Origin: a virus
IMG/VR virus record: IMGVR_UViG_3300025141_000383
Location: 1 to 34,263 of that record
Reading direction: 5' to 3' (one strand)
Length of the DNA stretch: 34,263 bases
Shown here: positions 6,039 to 14,629 of the stretch, one piece after another
Numbering within the stretch: position 1 is the first letter of the stretch
Layout: each line of letters opens with the position of its first letter
The notes under the pieces: model-generated
Told to the model about the DNA's origin: nothing
Database searches by the model: none
Seen by the model: only the letters and a program-made list of their open reading frames with translations
Program-made: the position numbers and the translations under genes

Positions 6039-9000
6039 TAGAATCCACCATAGAACTTATTCGGGTTTAGCAGTCTGAATAAGGTTTCTTTTGTCTTCCA
6101 TACTTCATCCTTGAATACGGCCTTTAGTTTGGCTTTTTCTTCCTTGTTCGGATTAGGCCCAAGGGCAGCTATGTCCGTCTTATATTGCCTCTTTAGGTTA
6201 CTTATGTGACCCTGGAACGCATTTCTTACCTGGGCCTTGACCACTTTTGTCTCTCCCTTGCTTATCCTTAGCCCAAACATTCTTCCGATTATCTGATTGG
6301 TTGTCAACTGTTGTGTTATTCGCGGCACCCTTCCTCCTGCCCGTGCCATAGGGAGTCTTTGCGTCAGCCAGTAGAGGTAACCCCCACCCATGCTTGCCAG
6401 CGCCAGAGACACTCTCTTGCCTATATTTTCCTTGTTGTCGGAGCCCAGCTCGGACAGACCCCTCCATCTCTGAGGGTCGAATCCCAGCATCAAGGTCGAG
6501 ATCGGAACTACCGGCCCCGCCATGGCTGGCTTCATTATCCCGGTTCCGAATATTCCTTCCCCAAAATGCTGTTTCGCGCCAAAGCTCATTGGCCCCATTC
6601 CGAATGCTTCCCATACAGGACTAGCCCCCCAGGGGTCAGCGTATTTAAGGCTCATCATCGTACCATCCGTACCAGGTATGATGAATGATTTGCCTCTTTC
6701 GTGAAGGGGTTGGAATGCAAGAAGTTCTCGGTCTTCTTCGGTTAGGTAGTCCTTCCAGTACACGTCCCATGCTTCTCGCGCCATGAGGGTGCCCATCGGC
6801 TTGGTGGTCTGGAGGTCAAGTCCTACTTGGAGAGCCCGGAATGGGAATGATAGGAACGCCATTGGCCCAAAGCGACGATTGAACTCCACGGCAAATGGTA
6901 AGTTATCATACGAGAACATCATTTCCCGCATCTGCATCATGCCCGTGGAGACTATCGACTTGTCCTTAAGTGCAGCATCAACACTGAGATTGTTCTCTTT
7001 GGCTAATCGCTTCATTGACCTGCGGAAGATAGCCATCTTGGCCGCTGCGTCTGCCCCCGAATATAACTTCGGCATTATTGGGCCGAGGGAAAGCACATTG
7101 CTCGCCAGTCTCGCAGAGGTGCGGAGCGGTGCTGACTTTAATTCTCCCGTCATATCCCTGACTGCCATCCTTGCATCATTGAGCAGGTTCTCAGAGACTG
7201 CCCCCTCAGCCATTGCTTTGGCGTACTCCTTGGTTAGGTCTTTTCCCTTCGATAAGTTTATGAGAAACGGTCTTGATATGTCGAAGTAGTTGCTGTCGAT
7301 GTACCGGCCCCCTGGAGAAAGGCCGCCCGCTTTCTCTAGGGCTTGGCGGAACTTATCGTTCTGGACCAGTGACTTTGCCCCCAATATCATGTCGGCTGGG
7401 GTTCCTCCATGAACCACCTGCATCATACCGTATGAATGCAGGGCATTAAAGTGACTCGCCGGATTATTTACGACGAGATTTCCCTTGGTTATAGAGGTGA
7501 AGTCTTGCAATCCCTTTACTAGATTATATTGCCACCATCTCTCCATGTGATCGGTGAAGTTCATGATCATTCGATACGCCTCTGGTTTCATGTATCCACC
7601 AGACAGGGCACCAAACTTCTTTATGCCAGTGTACTTTGATCCCCCTACATTAACATTGGGAACCAGGGTGTACTCTCCCTTTATCTTGTTTCTCTCCGCA
7701 GCACTCATCTTCTTAAGAGCCTGGGGGGAAACAAAAGCGTCGGTGTCGCTTAGCTTGTTGAACAAGTCATAACGCATAACGCTTTCTGAAGTACGGTTAA
7801 GGCCGAGGATGGTATTGTCTCCGACGTGCCGCCCACGTAACGCACCAGCCTTCTCTTGCTGTTCTCTCGTAAGGTGATACTTGGCCCTGGCCTCTCTCAA
7901 GGCACCGGCTGTCGGTTGTCCCTTCGCTGTGACCCCGGCAGCCTGAACCACCTCCTGCCCAAGCGGTCCAGCCCATCTCTCTGCTTCATAGAGTCCAGCC
8001 TTAGTGTCCTCCGCCGGTCCCTTGAACGGTCTCCTGTACCTGACATGGGAGTATGAGTCTATATTCCTCAAGATGGTCTCTGCCGTCATGAGGGGCGTAC
8101 CAGCCTCGTTGCCTGGTACGCTAAGTGCTTTCTGGCCAAACTTGAGATGGAGCTTCCTTATGGCCAGAGCCTCATTGGCTATAGACTGCAGATCGCTCTT
8201 CCTGTCCCATGTCATAGGGGCTCTGCCACCGGCTCCCTGCTGGAAGAATGCCTCTTCTGGCGTAGCAACAGGGGCTATCTTGTACGATAGCTTTTCGGGG
8301 TCCATCGCTAGGACCTGTCGTTTGGCTGCACCCCTGGGCTTGGCTTCACTGGCGAATCCAGCCCAGAAGTCAGGGCTACTAAGGCTTTTCCCGGCATAGA
8401 AGAACTCAATCTCCGGGGTCTTGGTTTTGCCCAGATACTCATTCATAATGTCATCGAGCGCACGTTGTCTCTCTCGTACCCTTGCCTTCGCAACGTCTCT
8501 TTGCTTATATAGTTTATCTAGCTGCAGGGGGGTAATCAGCGGATCTCTCAGCACGTTATCAGGGCTGGTAAGTTTATTGATCGACCTATCAATCTTCGCC
8601 AATGCGTCTTCGCTTCGCCTGGCTTCTTTTGCCGCTCTCTGGTACACCCTTCTGGCTGGAATCTGAGACTCGCTCTGAGTTAATGCTTGCTCAAGGATCT
8701 CCTTCTTGCGCCTGGTCAAGTTTCCTATAATAGGAGCGAGGGCATTATTGAGGGCCGACTTTTCGGCGGTCTCCATGTTCTGTATGTCGTTGATTATATC
8801 AGACACTTCCTTGGAGAGAGGCTGATGAGGGTCAACGAACCATTGCAATAGCCTTGTCTTGCTCCAGGTCCCACCAATAGATGGGATGAGGTCTATTACG
8901 CTGTCGGGTATAGACCGTATGGCATACTCTGCGGCTCCTTTGACCTTAGGGACTATTGATTGAGCCTGAGCTTGCAACCTCTCAGCTCTAACTGCTTGCC

Positions 9001-10105
9001 TTCTTCCTTCTCCCAGAGCGCCAACTGCCTCCCCGAGAACGGGTATACCGAAAGTCCCCTCTCCTCCACCTGGCCTTATTTTCGGAATAAGACTTGGCCC
9101 TGCCGTGACCCTGGGCAACGCGGGCATTGATTTCGCGGTTGCGCTAATACCGGCCACCGATCCCTTGGCTGCTATCTTGGCACCAGCCAACCCCGTAAAG
9201 ACAAGCAACGGGTCTCTTCGGAACAGGGCCAGTCCTTCTCTCTGGAATCTCTTCGTTGTGTCGGCCATTCCGAGAGCCAGAACAGTCGCGACATTAGACG
9301 CGCCGTAAACCGCACCAAGCGGTTTACCATCTATGATATCCCTGACGGAATCTCGACCTTCGGCGGCGGCCATCATGCCCAACGAACCAAGACCAGATGC
9401 CAGCTCCTTGGATGTGTTCTCAATGTATTCTATTGTTCCTTGTTGGTCCTGCCTGATTATTCGAGACAACTCTGGGTCTGTTTTTGCTATTTCTGATAGC
9501 TCTTTTTCGCTGAACTTAGGGTAACCAACGTATCTCTCCCAGGTATCGGGGTCATCAGAAAACTTAGCGACCGCGTTCTTGGTCAGTTCCTTAAATACGT
9601 TCCACTGGTCTCCATCATACTTATCCTTTGTCACATAATCATAAGCGGTTTCGGCGGCTTGATACAGAAGAAGTGCGCCAATTCCTACCGGCACCGCTGG
9701 TGCCGCGAGGCCCAGAAATGGAGTCATTGATGCCGCTCCAGCGCCCATTGCTGTACCGAAAGCGAGTTCTGGGAATATATCCCATAGCTGCTTCTTCATC
9801 CCGTCCGTACCAATATATTCGCCTATCTCATCGGTGATTTTTGCGGTCTTAACGAGGTTCGGTATATCACCCTTAAGTAGCTTTTCTTCTCTCCTCTCCG
9901 ACCTCTCCCCTGAGGTGGGAAGCAGCGTAGAGAGAGGTGGGGCCGGCTTAGGTTCAGGTGCAGGGGGTCCTACTGTCGGCTGCTCGATGGCAGGTGCTTG
10001 TTGCACCCTGCCTTCAAGCGGCTGAAGTTTACGTTCTCTCTCGGGGTCTCCCTTGAGAAGGACATCACCCGGAGAGAACTGTGGGAGTAGACCTAAACGA
10101 GCCAT
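6038..10105 (-). CDS. Large internal virion / DNA-ejection protein candidate
   Basis: This is the largest gene, at 1355 residues. A Pro-rich N-terminus (about residues 30-70) is followed by a Gly/Ala-rich hydrophobic segment (about 113-157), then a long charged helical region with Arg/Lys/Glu-rich stretches (about 440-560) and a C-terminal part rich in Phe, Trp and Met. The size and place at the end of the structural operon, behind two other long Gln- or Pro-rich proteins, match the internal core and ejection proteins of short-tailed phages (T7 gp16 is about 1.3 kb of residues as well). No transglycosylase, protease or polymerase motif is seen. Function is inferred from context, and it could also be another large virion-associated protein of the polyvalent type. 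Confidence 0.65.
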   Translation of the reverse strand: MARLGLLPQFSPGDVLLKGDPERERKLQPLEGRVQQAPAIEQPTVGPPAPEPKPAPPLSTLLPTSGERSERREEKLLKGDIPNLVKTAKITDEIGEYIGTDGMKKQLWDIFPELAFGTAMGAGAASMTPFLGLAAPAVPVGIGALLLYQAAETAYDYVTKDKYDGDQWNVFKELTKNAVAKFSDDPDTWERYVGYPKFSEKELSEIAKTDPELSRIIRQDQQGTIEYIENTSKELASGLGSLGMMAAAEGRDSVRDIIDGKPLGAVYGASNVATVLALGMADTTKRFQREGLALFRRDPLLVFTGLAGAKIAAKGSVAGISATAKSMPALPRVTAGPSLIPKIRPGGGEGTFGIPVLGEAVGALGEGRRQAVRAERLQAQAQSIVPKVKGAAEYAIRSIPDSVIDLIPSIGGTWSKTRLLQWFVDPHQPLSKEVSDIINDIQNMETAEKSALNNALAPIIGNLTRRKKEILEQALTQSESQIPARRVYQRAAKEARRSEDALAKIDRSINKLTSPDNVLRDPLITPLQLDKLYKQRDVAKARVRERQRALDDIMNEYLGKTKTPEIEFFYAGKSLSSPDFWAGFASEAKPRGAAKRQVLAMDPEKLSYKIAPVATPEEAFFQQGAGGRAPMTWDRKSDLQSIANEALAIRKLHLKFGQKALSVPGNEAGTPLMTAETILRNIDSYSHVRYRRPFKGPAEDTKAGLYEAERWAGPLGQEVVQAAGVTAKGQPTAGALREARAKYHLTREQQEKAGALRGRHVGDNTILGLNRTSESVMRYDLFNKLSDTDAFVSPQALKKMSAAERNKIKGEYTLVPNVNVGGSKYTGIKKFGALSGGYMKPEAYRMIMNFTDHMERWWQYNLVKGLQDFTSITKGNLVVNNPASHFNALHSYGMMQVVHGGTPADMILGAKSLVQNDKFRQALEKAGGLSPGGRYIDSNYFDISRPFLINLSKGKDLTKEYAKAMAEGAVSENLLNDARMAVRDMTGELKSAPLRTSARLASNVLSLGPIMPKLYSGADAAAKMAIFRRSMKRLAKENNLSVDAALKDKSIVSTGMMQMREMMFSYDNLPFAVEFNRRFGPMAFLSFPFRALQVGLDLQTTKPMGTLMAREAWDVYWKDYLTEEDRELLAFQPLHERGKSFIIPGTDGTMMSLKYADPWGASPVWEAFGMGPMSFGAKQHFGEGIFGTGIMKPAMAGPVVPISTLMLGFDPQRWRGLSELGSDNKENIGKRVSLALASMGGGYLYWLTQRLPMARAGGRVPRITQQLTTNQIIGRMFGLRISKGETKVVKAQVRNAFQGHISNLKRQYKTDIAALGPNPNKEEKAKLKAVFKDEVWKTKETLFRLLNPNKFYGGF
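8095..8121 (-). repeat. Perfect 9-bp inverted repeat in coding sequence
   Basis: GCGTACCAG at 8095-8103 pairs with 8113-8121 across a 9-nt loop, inside the 1355-residue gene. Confidence 0.6.
9305..9327 (-). repeat. Perfect 9-bp inverted repeat in coding sequence
   Basis: GTAAACCGC at 9305-9313 pairs with 9319-9327 across a 5-nt loop, inside the 1355-residue gene. Confidence 0.6.
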
Positions 10106-10107
10106 GT

Positions 10108-11520
10108 CTAATGCCCTACAACGTCCTTAGCTTGGTCTGTCTTTTCTCCGAGAGCACGGACTTTCGGATTCTCTATCGACATCTGATCGAGGTAGCCAAC
10201 AAGTTCCGTGTCGGTTGCCAACACACGTTCAGTCAGCCCTGGGTCAGCAGCCCTAAGCTCATTCAACATGCGCAAACCTTCAGAGTGGAAAAATTCGGCC
10301 TGCTGCCTTAATAATTTTGCCGACGGCTCATCCATTTCAATACCAGAGAATATCTTCTCTGTTATGCCCTTTGACATCTTAAAGAGTCCTAACATCGTCT
10401 TGTAGGAGATGGAGGACGCTTGAGACCCTGGACTACCTTTGGCTCTAGCTGCTTCAATCTTTGCGTCGCCCTCAGTGCGAGCAACATCCCTATGCCAGTC
10501 TCCTACTATTTTCTCGACTTCCTCCGCTTCCCTTTTCCCTATCCATGCAACTGCTTTATCCGTTAGCGATTTGAGTTTAGCCTCCGATAGACTGCCCTCA
10601 GCCTTAATTCCAGCCTCTAACACTCTTCCTCGGGCGGGTACTCGTGCCAACTCCATGGCGCGTCCATGGCCGAGTTCATCCTCTTGGGCCTTTCGCTTTC
10701 TCACCGCTTGTGTCTGCATCTGAGCAAACCTGGCTAATGCAATCGCCCTAAATGCCTCTTGACGAGTAACACCAAGCTGTGCGGCAAGTTTATCTGCAGT
10801 TTCTCTCGTAAATGTATCCCTTGCCTCACTTGCAGTATCGGAAACTATTTTGTCCCATTCTTCTGGCGTCACTTGCCTTCTCGTCTGCGCTGGTCCAGTG
10901 ACAGGAGGAGGCGATGGTCGACGAGGTGCCGGGGGAGCGGCCTCATAGCGAGGAGCTGGTATGGGTCGTCGGTGCTTCTTGTCGGGTGGAGGCACAAAAT
11001 CCTTGTCCTGATCCTTAAAGGATTCTACCACGCCTGGGTCCCAACCAAGAAACTCCACAGCCCTATCCTCGCCCCCTGGTGACAATTCCTCTTTCTTCCC
11101 CAGGAATGTATCTACGTCGCTCTGCAGCATCAGCCTTTCCTTTAAGGCTTCTGGCGTTTCCCTTGGGACTCTTGGCACTGGAGGAGCCGTGGGCCTAATC
11201 GCCTCGATAGGGTCTCGACTCCTAACGTCCTGAGCTTCTGGCCCTTTAGGTGCCTCATAGGCACCCAAGGGAGACTCACCGGCCATGGGATACCTCTGGG
11301 ATGCGTCATACGCAGCCATGGGGGCAAGCTCCTTAAGCTCAGCAAGTTTCTTTTGCTGCTGCTTCTCCCATAGTTGGCCGCCTGTCTGCAGACCCTTAAT
11401 AATGCCAGCGATGGCCATATTAAGCCTCTGAGTTCGGCCTTGATCTTCTTCTCGTCTTTGCTGCCTGAGCTGGTCTATGATGCCACCAGCAGCGTAATCT
11501 AGTGATGGTCTTCTAGCCAT
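10108..11520 (-). CDS. Internal virion protein candidate (470 aa)
   Basis: The 470-residue product starts with an amphipathic region rich in Gln and Arg (about residues 10-70), then a Pro-rich low-complexity section (about 70-210), then a long predicted coiled coil rich in Ala, Glu, Lys and Arg (about 215-420). No enzyme motif is seen. The ATG at 11520 has AAGGAG about 7 nt upstream and the gene is 2 nt from both neighbours. A large helical, disordered protein in the row before the biggest late gene fits a core or ejection protein, as in the gp14-gp16 group of T7-like phages. This is inference from order and composition. Confidence 0.65.
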   Translation of the reverse strand: MARRPSLDYAAGGIIDQLRQQRREEDQGRTQRLNMAIAGIIKGLQTGGQLWEKQQQKKLAELKELAPMAAYDASQRYPMAGESPLGAYEAPKGPEAQDVRSRDPIEAIRPTAPPVPRVPRETPEALKERLMLQSDVDTFLGKKEELSPGGEDRAVEFLGWDPGVVESFKDQDKDFVPPPDKKHRRPIPAPRYEAAPPAPRRPSPPPVTGPAQTRRQVTPEEWDKIVSDTASEARDTFTRETADKLAAQLGVTRQEAFRAIALARFAQMQTQAVRKRKAQEDELGHGRAMELARVPARGRVLEAGIKAEGSLSEAKLKSLTDKAVAWIGKREAEEVEKIVGDWHRDVARTEGDAKIEAARAKGSPGSQASSISYKTMLGLFKMSKGITEKIFSGIEMDEPSAKLLRQQAEFFHSEGLRMLNELRAADPGLTERVLATDTELVGYLDQMSIENPKVRALGEKTDQAKDVVGH

Positions 11521-11522
11521 GA

Positions 11523-12845
11523 TTAACTCCTTGGTTCGAACCTACTCTTAACCCAATTGCCTGCATCTCTACCGCCTTGGGCCACATAGTCTACAAGCTC
11601 CCATAATGCTCTGGCACCAAAACCATCTCTGATACTATTTTCTGCAGCAGCTATGAAGTCTTCTTCGGTCTTTATTTCTCCCCTACTAACACCTGCTACC
11701 AAATCAAGCACTAAATCCATCGAAACTGGAAGTCCAAGGAAGGAAAGCTCTACTACCCCAGACGCAATACCGCCCCAATCCCATGACCCAGGATCCCCCA
11801 GATCTTCGAGTATTGTCCTTCGACCCGATGGAGCATCAGGAGTAGGCGGTGCGCCAGGCACAGGTTCGGCATCGGGAGCAGGTCCGGGCTCAGGTACAGG
11901 ATCTTTGCCGGGAGGTTCGTAAGCAGACGCCGAAACTATGAACTCCGCAGCGGCCTCTACACCATCGGTTCTCAGTATCTCTAGGGCTCTATCGGTATCC
12001 TCCTGAGAAAGTTCCCGCGTCATAGCCATAGACATGACATTTAGCCTCTGACCGAGCAGTTTATCCTCATCTACCTTAGCTCTTGTCTCTTCCCTAGCTG
12101 CAGCTTCAGTAGCCATAGCTGCCTCGCGTGAGATCTGTGCTCCTGTCGATACGCCAAAGCCCCCGCCGCCCCTAAGGCGGCCAAGGGCTGCTTCTCTCCA
12201 GAACTCTCTGTCTGCCTGGGATGGGCCTTCGGGGTCACCAAGTCCGTAACCAGGATCGCCAGGTAGTCTGCCGCGAGCATCGCTGACTCCGCCAGTTGCT
12301 CCTTCACCAGGAATATTTCGCCCAGGAAGATTTTCGCCATACGGGCTTTGTTGGGGTGTTTCTGTCGGTGGTGGGTCTTCCCGTCCATACTGAGCCTCTT
12401 GCCCACGACGATGTTCTTCTTGCCTTCTCCAGTCGGCATCCCTACGTCTGCGATACTCCTCTCCTTCATCCCCTCCCGCTTCTCTCCTTCTGTCTTCCTC
12501 TGCCGTTTCCTCCTCCGTCATGCTTGAGCTTGATCCACCAGTGGGTCGAGCCCATCTCGGCCTCGGGTCTACTGGAGCATTCCTCTCCTGCCCTTGCTGT
12601 TGCATTCCCTGCCCCATTGTCTGTCCTGGCACATAAGGCCCTACGGGCTGCATGGGCGGCTTCTTAGTGGCTTTCGGCCCCATGCTGGGGTTCACTGGTC
12701 CAGTCGTAGGAATGGCTCTAGGAGCCTTCAGGGCTCCTCCAGCCATGTCTCTAGCGGCTTGCTCCTGACCATCAAGAACACTGGGTCTCGTTTCCGAGAC
12801 TCCTCGTTTCTTCTTTTTCTTGAAGTAGGGGTCAATGTATGCCAT
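11523..12845 (-). CDS. Pro/Gly-rich virion protein candidate (440 aa)
   Basis: The 440-residue product opens MAYIDPYFKKKKKRG and is largely disordered for the first half, with Pro, Gly, Arg, Glu and Gln dominating and a very charged stretch near residues 110-170. A Pro-rich linker near residues 308-340 (repeats of PGPAPDAEPVPGAP type) precedes a folded C-terminal segment with hydrophobic helices (about 360-430). AGGAG precedes the ATG by about 6 nt. It lies between a tail-type gene and two candidate ejection proteins, so it probably belongs to the same internal-virion set. No known domain is recognised. Confidence 0.65.
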   Translation of the reverse strand: MAYIDPYFKKKKKRGVSETRPSVLDGQEQAARDMAGGALKAPRAIPTTGPVNPSMGPKATKKPPMQPVGPYVPGQTMGQGMQQQGQERNAPVDPRPRWARPTGGSSSSMTEEETAEEDRRREAGGDEGEEYRRRRDADWRRQEEHRRGQEAQYGREDPPPTETPQQSPYGENLPGRNIPGEGATGGVSDARGRLPGDPGYGLGDPEGPSQADREFWREAALGRLRGGGGFGVSTGAQISREAAMATEAAAREETRAKVDEDKLLGQRLNVMSMAMTRELSQEDTDRALEILRTDGVEAAAEFIVSASAYEPPGKDPVPEPGPAPDAEPVPGAPPTPDAPSGRRTILEDLGDPGSWDWGGIASGVVELSFLGLPVSMDLVLDLVAGVSRGEIKTEEDFIAAAENSIRDGFGARALWELVDYVAQGGRDAGNWVKSRFEPRS

Positions 12846-12854
12846 ATCTGTCTC

Positions 12855-14036
12855 CTAAGTATACCATACTATGGTATATACTCTAGTATTCGCATTAATT
12901 GTCGCTGAGTTGACATAGGTAGCAACCATATAATCATTACCTGGTGTGTCCCATGGGGCCGCTCCGGCCTTGCTCAGGTCCAGATCGCTACCGTCAATAT
13001 CATCGAATATCTCCGTATCAGTAGACATCCCTGGTAAACTCAAGACGGCAACCTTAGCTCCATCAGAACTTGTGCCGCCCGCATCGAATACTCCGGTATT
13101 GACACTTCCGGTTCCTGATGCCCGAATCTGAACACCATCAGTGCTATTGACATTACCAGATACTCGCCTCACTTGCCTTCTCTCTAAGATTGGTCTTGTC
13201 GTATCCCCTATAGGAGTTTTCGCATCACTGCTGACCAAGGGAAGACGGAACTTTGAGCTTGCATCTGGCCCTCCAGTGGTACTTATGTTCCATGAGACAT
13301 AACACTCGGCCTTTATGTTGTCCTCTCCATTCGGGGCGATGACTTCTGCCTTAGCGTCATTCAGAGTCTTATACCTGCCAGATACTCCTTCAGTAGCAGA
13401 TGCGGTAACAGCGCCTTCTCCCCCTGTAACACCCTCTACCGTAACATCCGACGGTGAGGTAGCAGTAGGTGTTGACTCAAACCTGTCTGTCCTGAGCATA
13501 AGGTCTAGGTATACATCTCTTGACTGATCGTCGGCCCCCGATCCAGTGAATACTCCACTCTTGATGGTACACTGAAGGCAATAGATTGAGTCTTTCTTTA
13601 ACCTGACTTCCCTTGAATTCACGTCTATGTCTTTGGTATTATCTTTCTGAGTATCCATAGAGAGATAGGTCCATGTGGTGCTCGGCCCATTCACGGGTGC
13701 TAATCCAGTCTCGTAGCTTGAGCCTATTGTTCCGATTAGCCATTCTATCTTGACGCCCTCGGCTACAACCGCGTCAGCATCTCTTACGAAAAGAGATGCA
13801 TATATAATATCTATATCGCATGGGGGCCTAATGAGAAACCTCATGGTCTCATCTTGGGCACTATGCCATACATTGGGTGCAGCGGGATTCCAGTAAGGAA
13901 GTCTCAGATTGGAGAAGCAGTATCTATTGTCCTTAGTGTAGTTAATGAGATCTGCAGTGTACTTAAAGTTCGCATTAAGGTGTTTAGGATCAAGTGTCCC
14001 CTCAAAGAAGTGATATGGCGGAGGTCCAACTTTCAC
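12855..14036 (-). CDS. Structural protein, tail-associated candidate (393 aa)
   Basis: The start is GTG at 14036, overlapping the preceding stop (GTGA) behind AGGAGG with about 8 nt spacing. The 393-residue product is rich in Thr, Ser, Asp, Gly and Val and looks all-beta. Its N-terminal part (about residues 30-70) contains several aromatic residues. A Gly/Val/Thr repeat-like section lies around residues 190-230. No catalytic motif is seen. The place between the 198-residue structural gene and the internal-protein candidates points to a tail fibre or appendage component, but no homolog is recognised. Confidence 0.7.
   Translation of the reverse strand: MKVGPPPYHFFEGTLDPKHLNANFKYTADLINYTKDNRYCFSNLRLPYWNPAAPNVWHSAQDETMRFLIRPPCDIDIIYASLFVRDADAVVAEGVKIEWLIGTIGSSYETGLAPVNGPSTTWTYLSMDTQKDNTKDIDVNSREVRLKKDSIYCLQCTIKSGVFTGSGADDQSRDVYLDLMLRTDRFESTPTATSPSDVTVEGVTGGEGAVTASATEGVSGRYKTLNDAKAEVIAPNGEDNIKAECYVSWNISTTGGPDASSKFRLPLVSSDAKTPIGDTTRPILERRQVRRVSGNVNSTDGVQIRASGTGSVNTGVFDAGGTSSDGAKVAVLSLPGMSTDTEIFDDIDGSDLDLSKAGAAPWDTPGNDYMVATYVNSATINANTRVYTIVWYT
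13777..13799 (-). repeat. Perfect 9-bp inverted repeat in coding sequence
   Basis: GCATCTCTT at 13777-13785 pairs with AAGAGATGC at 13791-13799 across a 5-nt loop, inside the 393-residue gene. Confidence 0.6.
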
Positions 14037-14629
14037 TTGCCTATCCTCCTATATGTCCTGAGAAGAACGAATGCATGGATCCTGTCATAAACTCCTGTTC
14101 CGGTTGCAGTTATTTTTGCCTCGTACAAGTCAAACACAAGGACTTGTCTCGGCACGAGGCTGCCAGCGCTATCAGTGTTCGGCAGATATCTTGTCGCACT
14201 CTGAACTGCAGCAACGCCATCGGCGGTAACGCTTACGTCTATAGGTTCAGTGAGTAAGAAATGGGCAGGCTTAGTAATATCAGGCATGATTTCTGGGTGA
14301 TCAGTATATTGACCTTCTATGTTAAAGCTCAGAACATCATTATTTGTGCCAGCCGATGTCTGGGTTAGGCCCACTGCAAGGATATCCGCTACACCTGGAT
14401 GCAAGAAGACAATAGTCTTGGTTGTACCATCGGACGTTGCTGTGATATTATCCGCCCAAAAGTTTAGCTGGTACACATGAGCATCTTGATCGTTCTCAGT
14501 CTCAAGGCTCGCCAGTAATGATGGTTGAGCCGATGACCCACTACCAGTATCAATATCAACGGTGCCTGTAGTATCGAACAGATCGTTTAGATCACTGACG
14601 GTTATTTCTGACCCATTGCTAATCGCCAT
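14033..14629 (-). CDS. Structural protein, beta-rich (198 aa)
   Basis: The 198-residue product is rich in Thr, Ser, Asp, Val and Ala, with alternating hydrophobic patterns typical of beta strands (for instance TKTIVFLHPGVADILAVGL at about residues 70-88) and a Gly/Ser patch near residue 30. The ATG shares a base with the preceding stop (TAATG). There is no signal peptide and no enzymatic motif. Its position right after the nozzle candidate suggests a tail or fibre-attachment component. Function is inferred from context only. Confidence 0.7.
   Translation of the reverse strand: MAISNGSEITVSDLNDLFDTTGTVDIDTGSGSSAQPSLLASLETENDQDAHVYQLNFWADNITATSDGTTKTIVFLHPGVADILAVGLTQTSAGTNNDVLSFNIEGQYTDHPEIMPDITKPAHFLLTEPIDVSVTADGVAAVQSATRYLPNTDSAGSLVPRQVLVFDLYEAKITATGTGVYDRIHAFVLLRTYRRIGK

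Noticed and set aside
12071-12469. Open frames inside the Pro/Gly-rich gene and in the 6.2-6.7 kb and 19.5-20.0 kb areas
   Set aside because: They are shadows of long coding genes in other frames and lack ribosome sites.
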